A stretch of 33,036 nt of DNA from an uncultured Pseudomonadota bacterium. GTDB taxonomy: Bacteria > Myxococcota_A > UBA796 > UBA9615. Positions 1 through 12,291 of this stretch are shown here, piece by piece (the first letter of the stretch is position 1; the number at the start of each line of letters is the position of its first letter). Position numbers and translations under genes: made by a program. The stretch lies in contig CALAGR010000479.1 of assembly GCA_937891735.1 (NCBI GenBank), positions 1 to 33,036 on the forward strand, given 5' to 3'. The notes below the pieces were generated by a model. The model searched no databases and was not told the DNA's origin. It saw only the letters and a program-made list of their open reading frames with translations.

Positions 1-136
1 GGTCGCCCCGCTGGTCTGCGAATCCACTGGCAGCGTCACTCATCGGTCACGGGGGGTTCACCCCGTTCCCTCTTCGGAATCCGCCAGTGAATCCGTACCC
101 TCACCGGTGCTCAACCTCGGTACGCGGTTCAACTCT

Positions 137-1966
137 CTAGTCGAACTTCTCGCTGTAGAAGGCGTCGATCATCGTCTCGTACCGCTGCTGGATCGCCCGT
201 CGCTTCACCTTCAGCGACGGCGTCAGCTCGCCTGACTCGACCGTGAAGTCCTCGGGCAGGACCCTGAACTTCTTCACGGTCTCGTACGACGCCAACTCGC
301 GGTTGACGGTGTCGATGTACCCCCGCAGCAGCGAACGGACCCGCTCGTCCTCCGGCAGGGCGGCGGGGCTCGGTAGCTTCCAGCCGTTCCGTTCGAACAC
401 CTCGGCGAGCGCCTCGGAGTCCAGCGTGATCAGCGCCGACAGGAACTTGCGCTTGTCGCCGAGCACCACCACCTGGCTGATGCCCGGCCCCGTCTTGAGG
501 CGGTTCTCGATGTTCTGGGGGCTGACGTTCTTCCCCCCCGCCGTGACGATGATGTCCTTCTTGCGGTCGGTGATCTTCACGTAGCCGTCCGCGTCGATCT
601 CGCCCACGTCGCCGGTGGCCAGCCAGCCATCGATGATGGCCTCGGCGGTGGCTTCGGGCTGGTCGCGATAGCCCATGAAGACGTTGGCGCCGCGCACCAG
701 GATCTCGCCGTCCTCGGCGATGCGGACCTCCATGTCGGGGCAGGCCACGCCGACCGTGCCGAACTTCGGTCGGTTGCGCGGGTTGTAGGTGCACACCCCG
801 GTGCACTCCGTCTGGCCGTACACCTCCTGGATCACGATCCCCAACGAAGCGAAGAACCGCCCCACCTCGGCGGACAGAGGCGCCGCCCCGCTCAAGAACG
901 TGCGCGTGCGTCCCATGCCCAGCCGCGCGCGCAGCTTGCCGAGCACCAGCCGGTCAGCCACCTCGTACCGGATCCGCAGCCCCAGGGGCAGCGCGCCAGT
1001 GCCCTTCGCCGCGGTGACGGACTGGACCTCGCTGCCGACACCGGCGGCCCAGTCGAACAGCTTGCGGCGCAGCGGAGATGCGTCTTGCAGACCAGAGGTG
1101 ATGCGGGCGTAGTACTTCTCCCAGAGGCGTGGCACACACACCAGCAGGGTGGGCTCCACCTCCACGAGGTTCTCAGCGACCGCCGGGATGCCCTCGCCGA
1201 TGTTGACCGCGTAGCCGACCCGGATGGCCATGATCTCGCCCTGCAGCCTCTCCGCGATGTGGGACAGGGGCAGGAACGACAGGCTGGAGTCGGTCTCGTT
1301 GCCGTCCACCACCGCGATGAGGCTGTCGCCCATCGCCATGACGTTCCGGTGGGAGAGCATGGCTCCCTTCGGCGGGCCGGTGGTGCCGGACGTGTACACG
1401 ATGGTCGCCAATGACTCCGGGTCCAGATCGAGCACCGACGCCTCGAGCGCAGCGAGGCTGGCCACTCCGGCGGTCTCTCCGCGCGCCTCCAGCTCTGCGA
1501 AGCTGACCACGGCCGGGTCGCCCGAGGCCTCACCGGAGACCAGCACCAGGGTGTGCAGCGCGGGCAGGTGCTCGCGGACCTCGTTTACCTTCGCGAGCTG
1601 CTCGCTGTCCTCGAGGAGCACAGCCTTGCTGGCGCTGTGCTCGAGGATGTATCGGACCTGACTGGGGATGCAGCTCGGGTAGATCGGAACCGTGCCGGCT
1701 CCGAGCACCATGGCGGCGAGGTCATAGACCAGCCACTCCACCGAGTTGGTGCTGAGGATCCCGACGAGATCCCCCGGACCGACGCCCCGCTCCTTCAGCC
1801 CCGCCGCGAGCCGAAGGACGCGGTGCCGGTACCGAGCCCAGTTGACGTCGTGCCAGCTCCCGTCGCGCTTGTATCGCAGCGCGGGCCGTTCGCCCCGGAC
1901 CTGGGCGTTGTGGAAGAAGGCGTGAAGGAGTGTGGGGAACGCTGTCACCAGGGCTTTGTACCGCAT
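137..1966 (-). CDS. Long-chain fatty-acid--CoA ligase / AMP-dependent synthetase
   Basis: AMP-binding motif YTSGTTGPPKGAMLSHRN, plus YGQTECTG, GWLATGDVGEIDADGYVKITDRKKDIIVTAGGKNVSPQNIE. Start chosen at MRYKALVTAFPTLLHAFF (1966) rather than the upstream ORF start 2056, which would run into the MATE gene. Confidence 0.93.
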   Translation of the reverse strand: MRYKALVTAFPTLLHAFFHNAQVRGERPALRYKRDGSWHDVNWARYRHRVLRLAAGLKERGVGPGDLVGILSTNSVEWLVYDLAAMVLGAGTVPIYPSCIPSQVRYILEHSASKAVLLEDSEQLAKVNEVREHLPALHTLVLVSGEASGDPAVVSFAELEARGETAGVASLAALEASVLDLDPESLATIVYTSGTTGPPKGAMLSHRNVMAMGDSLIAVVDGNETDSSLSFLPLSHIAERLQGEIMAIRVGYAVNIGEGIPAVAENLVEVEPTLLVCVPRLWEKYYARITSGLQDASPLRRKLFDWAAGVGSEVQSVTAAKGTGALPLGLRIRYEVADRLVLGKLRARLGMGRTRTFLSGAAPLSAEVGRFFASLGIVIQEVYGQTECTGVCTYNPRNRPKFGTVGVACPDMEVRIAEDGEILVRGANVFMGYRDQPEATAEAIIDGWLATGDVGEIDADGYVKITDRKKDIIVTAGGKNVSPQNIENRLKTGPGISQVVVLGDKRKFLSALITLDSEALAEVFERNGWKLPSPAALPEDERVRSLLRGYIDTVNRELASYETVKKFRVLPEDFTVESGELTPSLKVKRRAIQQRYETMIDAFYSEKFD

Positions 1967-1979
1967 TGCGCGGCGTCGG

Positions 1980-3335
1980 TCAGACCGCGATTCCCTCCCA
2001 GCTCCTCCCGTTGAACTTGTGCAGCGCGACCGCGCCCAGGAACACCCGGGACACAACGAGACCCGTCCACAAGCCGACGAGCCCGCCGTCCAGCTGCAGG
2101 CCGAGCAGCCAGGCGAGGGGGAGCATCACCCCATACTGGGCCGACAGCTGCACCGCCGCTGCCCACCGCGTGGCCCCCGCCCCCACGAGGCTGTAGAGCA
2201 GCACGAACGGCAGACAGTCGATCAGGAACGACAGCGCGAGCAGCCTCACCGCCGGCACCGCCAGCTCGATCACCACCGCGTCGGGCGTGAACAGCGAGAG
2301 CACCGCCGCCGGCCCGGCCTGCATCACGATGATCGGCACCAGCATCGCCACGAGGGCGATCCGCACGGTCTGCCACACCATCCTGCGGGCCTCCTCGGGC
2401 TTGCCTGCGCCGAGGTTGCGTCCCACGAAGGTGGCCCCCGCGAGCCCGAAGCCCAGGGCCGGCAGGAACCCCACGGACGCCAGGGTGACCAGGATCGTGC
2501 CCGCCGCCACCTCGCGTGTGCCCAGCCAGCTGTGCAGACGCAAGAAGAGCACGAAGCCGACCATCAACCCGATGCCGCGCAGGGCCTCGGGCCAGGAGAG
2601 GGACACCAGCCGTCCCGCGACCGTCGCGGAGATGGAGCGGAACCGGAACGGCAGGTAGCGCTGTCGGATGTCCTTGTTGACCACCGTCAGGCCCACGTAC
2701 GTCAACGTGCCGATGGCCGCGGCGAGCGCCGACGCGAGGGCCGCTCCCCGGACCTCCATGCGTGGGGCGCCCAGGTGTCCGTAGATGAAGACCCAGTTCA
2801 GGAAGATGTTGAGCACGTGGATGACGATCAGGGTCGACATGTAGGTGCGGGACCGGCCGATCCCGTTGTAGAAGCCCCGGAAGCAGTAGTTGGCCGTCAC
2901 GACCCCGATCGCCATCAGCCGGATCTGCAGGTACCCGGCGCCGCCCGCGACCACCAGCGGGTCGTCCGACAGGAGGGGGAAGATGTCGTCGGCCAGGAAC
3001 GACAGGCCGTAGCCCAGGGGCAGCGCGACGAACACCGCCAGGACCAGGGCCGTGTCCAGGGCCGCGCCTGCACCTTCGGCCCGGCCCTCTCCGTCCCGAC
3101 GAGACACCATCGCCTGCACGCCCGTGCCCAGACCGATGACGAGGTTCGCCAGCACGAAGAAGGAGAACGATCCGAGGCCCGCGGCCCCCTGCGCCGCTGG
3201 ACCCAGCCGCCCCACCATCGCCGTGTCGACGAGGTTGAGCACGCTCTGCGACATCATCCCCGCGATGATCGGCGCGGCGAGGAACAGGACCTCCCGGCTC
3301 CGGGCGGGCTCGAACACCTCGCGCACGGACCTCAC
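1980..3335 (-). CDS. MATE family efflux transporter
   Basis: 451 aa polytopic membrane protein; N-terminal LAAPIIAGMMSQSVLNLVDTAMVGRLG and the mid-protein YNGIGRSRTYM...NIFLNWVFIYG pattern are typical of MATE transporters. Confidence 0.93.
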   Translation of the reverse strand: MRSVREVFEPARSREVLFLAAPIIAGMMSQSVLNLVDTAMVGRLGPAAQGAAGLGSFSFFVLANLVIGLGTGVQAMVSRRDGEGRAEGAGAALDTALVLAVFVALPLGYGLSFLADDIFPLLSDDPLVVAGGAGYLQIRLMAIGVVTANYCFRGFYNGIGRSRTYMSTLIVIHVLNIFLNWVFIYGHLGAPRMEVRGAALASALAAAIGTLTYVGLTVVNKDIRQRYLPFRFRSISATVAGRLVSLSWPEALRGIGLMVGFVLFLRLHSWLGTREVAAGTILVTLASVGFLPALGFGLAGATFVGRNLGAGKPEEARRMVWQTVRIALVAMLVPIIVMQAGPAAVLSLFTPDAVVIELAVPAVRLLALSFLIDCLPFVLLYSLVGAGATRWAAAVQLSAQYGVMLPLAWLLGLQLDGGLVGLWTGLVVSRVFLGAVALHKFNGRSWEGIAV

Positions 3336-4093
3336 CGGCGGCGTCCCGGCGGAACGCGGTCGGGGTACAGGTCTGCGAGGCAGTCGCCGCAGAACGACAC
3401 CGGCAGGTAGCCCGTGAACAGAGTCGGGAAGAAGTAGAGGAACGCCGTCGCCGCGTCGACGCCGTCATACATCGAGCACCACGCGTTGGTGCAGTGGCCG
3501 TTCATCCCGTGGCTCGGGTCGTTCACGAGGCCCAGGGTGTGGCCGAACTCGTGGGTCAGCACGGAGGCCTCCTGCCGCGCGCCGGTGATCCACAGGATGG
3601 AGCGCAGGCGGTCCTGCAGGACCAGCACCAGCGCCGCGTCGTACCCGGCGGCGGTCTTGACCATCACCGGCCGCGCCCACGCGTATCCGCGGTACCGCAG
3701 GTACTCGGGCGCGTACAGGATGTGCAGCGTCGCGCCGCCCGACTGGCCGGCCCGGCGTTGGGACCGCACCCTGCGGGCGAGGCGCCGGATCGAGATGCTG
3801 TCCGGCTCGTAGCGGTCCGCCGCGATCACGTCGTCGACCACCACCTCGATCCCGCCCGGCTTGTCCGTATAGAAGCGCAAGCGCTCCATGAACAGGCGCA
3901 GCGCGCGGGGGCGAGGCTCGGTTCCGGCCACCCGGTCGATCTCGACGAGGAGCCGGTCCGCGTCTGTGCTGTCCAGCACCCGCTCGTCCCGCCACGCGGG
4001 CGCTTCGGGACCGCTCGGCCGGGGCAAGGAGGCGCAGCCAGCGCACAGGAAGAGCGCCACGGCGAGGAGCCCGAGATGCCTCGACGGGGCCAT
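3332..4093 (-). CDS. Lipoprotein zinc metalloprotease, archaemetzincin-like
   Basis: Signal/lipobox LLAVALFLCAGCAS; zinc motif HEFGHTLGLVND; HC-x4-C-x-M (HCTNAWCSM) then a C-terminal CGDC. Start at 4093; overlaps the MATE start by 4 nt. Confidence 0.75.
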   Translation of the reverse strand: MAPSRHLGLLAVALFLCAGCASLPRPSGPEAPAWRDERVLDSTDADRLLVEIDRVAGTEPRPRALRLFMERLRFYTDKPGGIEVVVDDVIAADRYEPDSISIRRLARRVRSQRRAGQSGGATLHILYAPEYLRYRGYAWARPVMVKTAAGYDAALVLVLQDRLRSILWITGARQEASVLTHEFGHTLGLVNDPSHGMNGHCTNAWCSMYDGVDAATAFLYFFPTLFTGYLPVSFCGDCLADLYPDRVPPGRRR

Positions 4094-4166
4094 GCGGCGC
4101 AGATTAGCGGGAATGCACCGCTCCGTGCCCTGGACCCGCCCGGCTTCGAGGCCCAGGATCACCCCG

Positions 4167-5210
4167 ATGACCCGTCGGTTCGCATTGACGCTCCTTCCCC
4201 TGTTCCTCGGCTGCGGCTGGTCGGCCGCCGACGGACCATGGAACGAACGTCCGCCCACGGACGAACCGGCCGTCGCGAGCACCGAGGGGGTCGTGTGTGC
4301 GCCCGACGGCGTTCGGGGCGCCCCCGGGCTGGTGGTGAGCTGGCGCGACGCGCTGGAGGAGGAGGTGATCCGGGAGATCACGGATCCGTGGGGCGTCTAC
4401 CAGGCCCTGGACCTGGGACCGGGCAGGTACACCGTGCAGGTCGGTGAGGGGGTGTTCACCGCCCTCGGCATCGCGATCCTCGCGCCCGACCAGCCCGCGC
4501 CGTCGCCCCTGTGCCTGGACCGCTCCCGTCCCCAGGCCCTCGTGCTCCGCACGGAGCTCGCCTCGGCGACGGACCTGATCGCCGACCGGCTGGACGGCCT
4601 CGGGCTGGAGCACGTGCACGACGGCCCCACCGACGCCAGCGATGCAGGACAGCTCCTCGGCTCGCCAGCGGGCCTGGTGGACTACGGGGTGCTCGCGATC
4701 GCCGGCGAGCTCGACTTCCAGGCCCTGGCGGCGGAGCCCGGCGCGCTGGACGGGCTCCTGGAGTTCCTGGGTCGCGGCGGCGGCCTGTATCTGAGCGGCG
4801 AGGCCTGGCCGGTGCTCGAGCTGCTGGCCCCGGGCCGCGTGGCTCCCGCCGAGTCCAGCGCCACCGGCTATGTGCAGGCGGACGTGGTGAATGCCGTCCT
4901 GGCGGACGAGCTCCAATGGGACCGGGTCGGCGTGCGCCTGCACTCGGGCTCCGTGCTCTTCGAGCAGCCGGGGCCCGACGTGGACGTGCTCCTGCGTGGA
5001 CTCGTCACCACCGCGGCGGGGGAGCAGTACGACGCGCCGCTGCTGCTCAGGACCGAGGTCAACGGCGGAGCCGTGGTGCTGTCCACGTTCCTGGCGCCCG
5101 GACCGCGCAGCGGGGACTGGTGGATCGGCGACCCCGCCGAGCACATGCTCCCCGATGGCTCCTGGGACGGACGCGGGGCGGTGCTCGACCGGCTGATCCT
5201 GCAGCTCTGA
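4167..5210 (+). CDS. Hypothetical lipoprotein
   Basis: N-terminus MTRRFALTLLPLFLGCGWS has a signal peptide and lipobox; the interior (VDYGVLAIAGELDF...LLEFLGRGGGLYLSGE) looks like a GATase/flavodoxin-like fold. Start chosen at 4167. Confidence 0.7.
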   Translation: MTRRFALTLLPLFLGCGWSAADGPWNERPPTDEPAVASTEGVVCAPDGVRGAPGLVVSWRDALEEEVIREITDPWGVYQALDLGPGRYTVQVGEGVFTALGIAILAPDQPAPSPLCLDRSRPQALVLRTELASATDLIADRLDGLGLEHVHDGPTDASDAGQLLGSPAGLVDYGVLAIAGELDFQALAAEPGALDGLLEFLGRGGGLYLSGEAWPVLELLAPGRVAPAESSATGYVQADVVNAVLADELQWDRVGVRLHSGSVLFEQPGPDVDVLLRGLVTTAAGEQYDAPLLLRTEVNGGAVVLSTFLAPGPRSGDWWIGDPAEHMLPDGSWDGRGAVLDRLILQL

Positions 5211-5228
5211 GGCCGCGATGGGCCCGGC

Positions 5229-6188
5229 TCACCGCGCGGGGTGCTGCAAGGGCCTTCCCGCGGCGAAGTCGAGCACCGCGTCGGTGGCCAGCTGGGCCAT
5301 GCGCAGGCGCGTCGCGCGCGTCGCTGAGCCGATGTGCGGGACGAGCAGCACGTCGTGCCGATCCAGGAGCGAGGGGTGCACCCGGGGTTCCTCTTCAAAC
5401 ACGTCCAGCGCCGCGAAGGCCAGCGGGCCGGTCTGCAGGGCATCGGCCAGGGTGGCCTCCTCGATCAGCCCCCCTCGCGACGTGTTGACCAGGATCGCGC
5501 CGTCCTTGACGGACCCCAGGCGCGCCCGGGACAGCAGATGGTGGGTGTCGGCGGACAGGGGCACGTGCAGGCTGATCACGTCGGCCCGCGCGAGCAGCGT
5601 GTCCAGGGGGAGCCACTCCGCCTGCAGGCTGGCCTCCACGTCACTGGGCGCCCGGCGGGGGCTCGCGTAGCAGATCCGCATGCCGAAGCCCCGGGCCCGC
5701 GCCGCCACCGCCTGCCCGATCCGGCCCAGTCCCACGATCCCGAGCACCGCGCCGCGCAGCTCCAGCCCGGCCATCAGGTCGAGCGACCACACGTCCCAGC
5801 GCCCCGCCCGAAGGTAGCGCTCCGCCTCGGGCAGTCGACGGGCGGCGGCGAGCAGGAGCGCCATCGTCAGGTCCGCCGTCGCGTCGGTCAGGACGCCGGG
5901 GGTGTGGGCCACCGCGATCCCCAGGTCCGCGCAGGCGGCGAGATCGACGTTGTCGAGCCCCACCGCCACCTGGCTCACCAGGCGCAGCCCCGCGGCCGCG
6001 CCGGCTTCCAGCACCATCCGGCTCATGGGCTCGGTGAGCTGGCAGAGCACGGCGTCGTGGCCGGGCACCAGCTCGGCCAGCTCGGCTTCCGTGGGGGGGG
6101 TGTCCGCGGGCCGAGTGGTGATCTGCACAGAGGCCCGGAGCGCATGCATGCACGCCGCCGGCAGCGGGCGAGTGACCAGGACGCGCAC
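5229..6188 (-). CDS. D-isomer-specific 2-hydroxyacid dehydrogenase
   Basis: Rossmann motif GAVLGIVGLGRIGQAVAARARGFGM; VNTSRGGLIEEATLADAL; ALDVFEEEP; PHIGSAT catalytic His region. Confidence 0.94.
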   Translation of the reverse strand: MRVLVTRPLPAACMHALRASVQITTRPADTPPTEAELAELVPGHDAVLCQLTEPMSRMVLEAGAAAGLRLVSQVAVGLDNVDLAACADLGIAVAHTPGVLTDATADLTMALLLAAARRLPEAERYLRAGRWDVWSLDLMAGLELRGAVLGIVGLGRIGQAVAARARGFGMRICYASPRRAPSDVEASLQAEWLPLDTLLARADVISLHVPLSADTHHLLSRARLGSVKDGAILVNTSRGGLIEEATLADALQTGPLAFAALDVFEEEPRVHPSLLDRHDVLLVPHIGSATRATRLRMAQLATDAVLDFAAGRPLQHPAR

Positions 6189-6191
6189 AGG

Positions 6192-7175
6192 TCAGCCGAA
6201 GTCGAGGTCGTCGCGCGGCCCGGCTTCGTACAGGGCCTCCAGCTGCTCCACCAGGGCCTCCGAGTCTTCCCCGAGGCTGGTGGGCGGGGTCGGCCGCAGG
6301 ACGAGGTACAGATCGCCCTGCTGGGTGTCCTTGCCGCCCTTGGGGAGGCCGCGGCCCCGCAGTCGCATGCGGGTGCCGCTGGGCGCCGCCGGGGGGATCT
6401 TCACCTTCACCACCCCGGTGGGCGTCGGAAGCGTGATCTGCCCGCCCCGCAAGGACTCGGCGAACGTGAGCAGCACGTCCATCTCGAGGTCGTCCCGATC
6501 GACGTGCACCAGGGAGTGCTCCAGGACCTCGATGTCGAGCAGCAGATCGCCGGCCGGGCCGCCGTCCATGCCGGGGCTTCCCTTGCCCCGAAGCCGGACC
6601 GTGGTGCCCGTGCGCACGCCCTTGGGGATCCGCACCTTCACCTTGCTGCCGGTGGGCAGCATGAAGGCGGCCTCGGTCCCGCTGATCGCCTCGATCAGCG
6701 ACACCTGGGTGACGACCTTGATGTCCTGACCACGACGGGGTCCGCGGCTGTAGCCGGGGCCGCCGAACCCGCCGGGGCCCCCGAAGCCGCCGCGGCCGCC
6801 CTGCCCGAACTCGAAGGAGAAGGAGCTCCCCCGGCCTGCCCCGCCGCCGCCGAACATGGACTTGATGAGGTCGTCCAGATCGACGCCGGGGCCGGGACCG
6901 CCGCGGCCGCGCATCGAGCCGCCGAAGGCGCGGGCCTGGGCCGCATCGAACCCGGGCCGGAACGCGGAGTAGCCGAACTCGTCGTACAGCTTGCGCTTGT
7001 CCTCGTCGCCCAGGACGCCGTGGGCGGCGTTGACCTCCTTGAACTTCGTGTCGTCGCCTCCGGTTCGATCCGGATGGTGCTCGCGGGCGAGGGCCCGGTA
7101 GGCCTTCTTGATGTCTTCGGCCGATGCGTCCTTCGCAACGCCGAGCACCTCATATGCGTCACGTGCCTGAGCCAT
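6192..7175 (-). CDS. dnaJ: DnaJ/CbpA-type co-chaperone (J domain, G/F-rich linker, DnaJ C-terminal domain, no zinc finger)
   Basis: MAQARDAYEVLGVAKDASAEDIKKAYRALAREHHPDR J domain with HPD; G/F-rich region; C-terminal GTEAAFMLPTGSKVKVRIPKGVRTGTTVRLRGKG. Confidence 0.92.
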   Translation of the reverse strand: MAQARDAYEVLGVAKDASAEDIKKAYRALAREHHPDRTGGDDTKFKEVNAAHGVLGDEDKRKLYDEFGYSAFRPGFDAAQARAFGGSMRGRGGPGPGVDLDDLIKSMFGGGGAGRGSSFSFEFGQGGRGGFGGPGGFGGPGYSRGPRRGQDIKVVTQVSLIEAISGTEAAFMLPTGSKVKVRIPKGVRTGTTVRLRGKGSPGMDGGPAGDLLLDIEVLEHSLVHVDRDDLEMDVLLTFAESLRGGQITLPTPTGVVKVKIPPAAPSGTRMRLRGRGLPKGGKDTQQGDLYLVLRPTPPTSLGEDSEALVEQLEALYEAGPRDDLDFG

Positions 7176-7210
7176 GAGCCTCCCTGGGAGCAGCAACGTT
7201 GAATGTGAGT

Positions 7211-7242
7211 CGGCCGCCCCTCCCGTCAAGGAGGCGCGGCCG
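7211..7242 (-). terminator. Stem-loop downstream of atpC, possible atp operon terminator
   Basis: cggccgcccctcc-cgtcaa-ggaggcgcggccg: 13-bp stem with one mismatch and a 6-nt loop, between the atpC stop (7266) and dnaJ start (7175). No U-tract follows, so terminator function is uncertain. Confidence 0.5.
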
Positions 7243-7265
7243 CTCGATCTCGATGCGAGCGCGGA

Positions 7266-7697
7266 TCAGTGCGCGGTGTCGCCGGCCTCCCGAAGGGCGT
7301 CGATGGCTCGGAGACGACCGAGAGCCATCGCCTGGTCCATGAGGGCGTCGTGGTGGTCGGAGTCCTGGGGCCCCCGCTCCAGCAACGCGCTCTCGGCCTT
7401 GGCCAGCGCCGACTGCACCGCGCCGAGGTCCAGCGAGCTGGCCTCTTCGGCGGACGACACGATGACCGACACCCGCTCTGCCGCCACCTGCACGAAGCCG
7501 GCACCCACGGCGAGCACCCTCTTGCCCTTGGCCTCTTCGATCACCAGGGCGCCCGGTGCAACCGCGGTGATGTACGCCACGTGGCCCGGGAGCACGCCGA
7601 AGTCCCCGGCCTGACCGGGGGCGGTGACGGTCACCACCTCGCCCGAGAAGGCCTTGGCGAGGGGGGTGAGCACGCTGAGCTGGAAGGTGTCGCCCAT
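7266..7697 (-). CDS. atpC: F1Fo ATP synthase subunit epsilon
   Basis: MGDTFQLSVLTPLAKAFSGEVVTVTAPGQAGDFGVLPGHVAYITAVAPGALVI; adjacent to atpD. Confidence 0.95.
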   Translation of the reverse strand: MGDTFQLSVLTPLAKAFSGEVVTVTAPGQAGDFGVLPGHVAYITAVAPGALVIEEAKGKRVLAVGAGFVQVAAERVSVIVSSAEEASSLDLGAVQSALAKAESALLERGPQDSDHHDALMDQAMALGRLRAIDALREAGDTAH

Positions 7698-7699
7698 GA

Positions 7700-9232
<1,533 letters not shown>

Positions 9233-10114
9233 TTAGAGGGCCTCGGCGCCAGACACGATCTCGATGAGTTCCTTCGTGATCGCGGCCTGGCGGGCCCGGT
9301 TGTAAACGAGGGTGAGGTCTTCGATGACCTTCTTCGCGTTGGTCGTCGCGCCGTCCATGGCCATCATCCGCGCTGCATGCTCGCCGGCCTCGGACTCCAG
9401 CAGGACCTGGAAGATCCGGGTGCGCAGGAACAGCGGCAGGATGTCGTTCAGGATCGCGGCCTGGCTCGGCTCGTACACGAAGTCGACCAGATGCTCCGGC
9501 TCGGCGATGTCGGTGCCCAGGGAGGTCAGCGGGAAGAGCTGCTCGATCGTCGGCTCCTGGTTCAGCGTGCTGACGAACCGGTTGTAGGCGATGAACACCT
9601 CGTCGAAGTCTTCGCATATGAAGCGGTCGGTGAGCTCCGCGATGAGCTTGGCGCTCTGATCCAGGAACTGCTTCGGCTCCATGCCGATCGTGGTGCGGCC
9701 GTATGCGACGTCCGTGCGCCGCCGAAGCTGATCGCGGCCCTTCTTGCCGTACACGATCACCTCGACCGACTCGTAACGCTCGTCGATCTTCTGATTGTCG
9801 TACAGCCAGCCGTCCACCTTGCGCAGGAGCTGGCTGTTGAAGCCACCGCAGAGCCCGCGATCGGAGGTCAGCACCACGAGGGCGGCCTTCTTGACGTGGG
9901 CGTGGGGCTGGAGGAGCGGATGCTCCGCGTCCACGAGCCGCGCCATCAGGGAATGCAGGACCGCCGTGACCTCGTTGCTGTACGGCCGCGAGGACACCGC
10001 CGCGTCGACCGCACGCTTCATCTTCGAGGCCGCCACGAGCTTCATCGCCCGGGTGATCTTCTGGGTGTTCTTGACCGACGCGATCCGCGTCTTGATCGCC
10101 TTCAGTGAGGGCAT
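9233..10114 (-). CDS. atpG: F1Fo ATP synthase subunit gamma
   Basis: MPSLKAIKTRIASVKNTQKITRAMKLVAASKMKRA; TSDRGLCGGFNSQL; C-terminal LTLVYNRARQAAITKELIEIVSGAEAL. Confidence 0.98.
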   Translation of the reverse strand: MPSLKAIKTRIASVKNTQKITRAMKLVAASKMKRAVDAAVSSRPYSNEVTAVLHSLMARLVDAEHPLLQPHAHVKKAALVVLTSDRGLCGGFNSQLLRKVDGWLYDNQKIDERYESVEVIVYGKKGRDQLRRRTDVAYGRTTIGMEPKQFLDQSAKLIAELTDRFICEDFDEVFIAYNRFVSTLNQEPTIEQLFPLTSLGTDIAEPEHLVDFVYEPSQAAILNDILPLFLRTRIFQVLLESEAGEHAARMMAMDGATTNAKKVIEDLTLVYNRARQAAITKELIEIVSGAEAL

Positions 10115-10124
10115 GGATGCCTCC

Positions 10125-10149
10125 GCCAGGCCCCGAAGGAGGGCCCGGC
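10125..10149 (-). promoter_or_regulatory. Intercistronic GC hairpin upstream of the atpG Shine-Dalgarno
   Basis: Transcript strand GCCGGGCCC-TCCTTCG-GGGCCTGGC: 9-bp stem with one G-U pair, directly followed by GGAGG CATCC ATG of atpG. Confidence 0.5.
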
Positions 10150-10160
10150 AATACGGGTGA

Positions 10161-11672
<1,512 letters not shown>

Positions 11673-11727
11673 CAGGATGCCTTTCTGTTCGCGTCGTGGC
11701 GTTCAGATTCGAGGTTGCTGGTCTGGG

Positions 11728-12291
11728 TCAGGCTTCGCCAGCGGACTGTCCCGCGACCAACTGGTCACGGAGCAGCTGCAGCTGCGTACGTACGCTGCCA
11801 TCGAGGACGAGGTCCCCGATCCGGGTGACGATCCCGCCCAGGAGCTCGGGGTCCACGTCCTCGCGGACGATGACTTCCTTTGCTCCCGTGATGTTCTGGA
11901 GGTGGTCTCGCAGGGTCTTGATCGATGCGGCGTCCAGCCCCTTGGCTGACGTCACGTGCGCGCGCACGCGGCCGGTCCGGACGTCGGACAGGTCGCCGAA
12001 CGCATCGACGATGGCGCTCAGGGCGGCCAGCCGGTTGCGGTCGTTCAGCACGAACATGAAGTTGCGGGTGTGCCGGTGCACGCCGAGCCTGCCCAGGACG
12101 ACGTCCAGGACGGCGCGGCGCTCCTCGGCCTTGAACGCGGCGTTCGTCAGCATGTCGCCCAGCTCGGGGGACTCCGTGACGAGGGCGGCCACGCGGGCGA
12201 GGTCCTTTTCGACCTCACCGAGGGTGCCCTCCTCGGCGGTCAGCTGCACAAGGGCGGTGGCATAGCGACGGGCGACGGCGAGCGTGCTCAT
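11728..12291 (-). CDS. atpH: F1Fo ATP synthase subunit delta (OSCP)
   Basis: VARRYATALVQLTAEEGTLGEVEKDL; C-terminal DPELLGGIVTRIGDLVLDGSVRTQLQLLRDQL. Start overlaps the atpF stop by 4 nt. Confidence 0.96.
   Translation of the reverse strand: MSTLAVARRYATALVQLTAEEGTLGEVEKDLARVAALVTESPELGDMLTNAAFKAEERRAVLDVVLGRLGVHRHTRNFMFVLNDRNRLAALSAIVDAFGDLSDVRTGRVRAHVTSAKGLDAASIKTLRDHLQNITGAKEVIVREDVDPELLGGIVTRIGDLVLDGSVRTQLQLLRDQLVAGQSAGEA

Noticed and set aside
50-65. Small hairpin cgggg-ggttca-ccccg near the left edge as a terminator
   Set aside because: 5-bp stem only, no U-tract, and the gene it would terminate lies outside the window.
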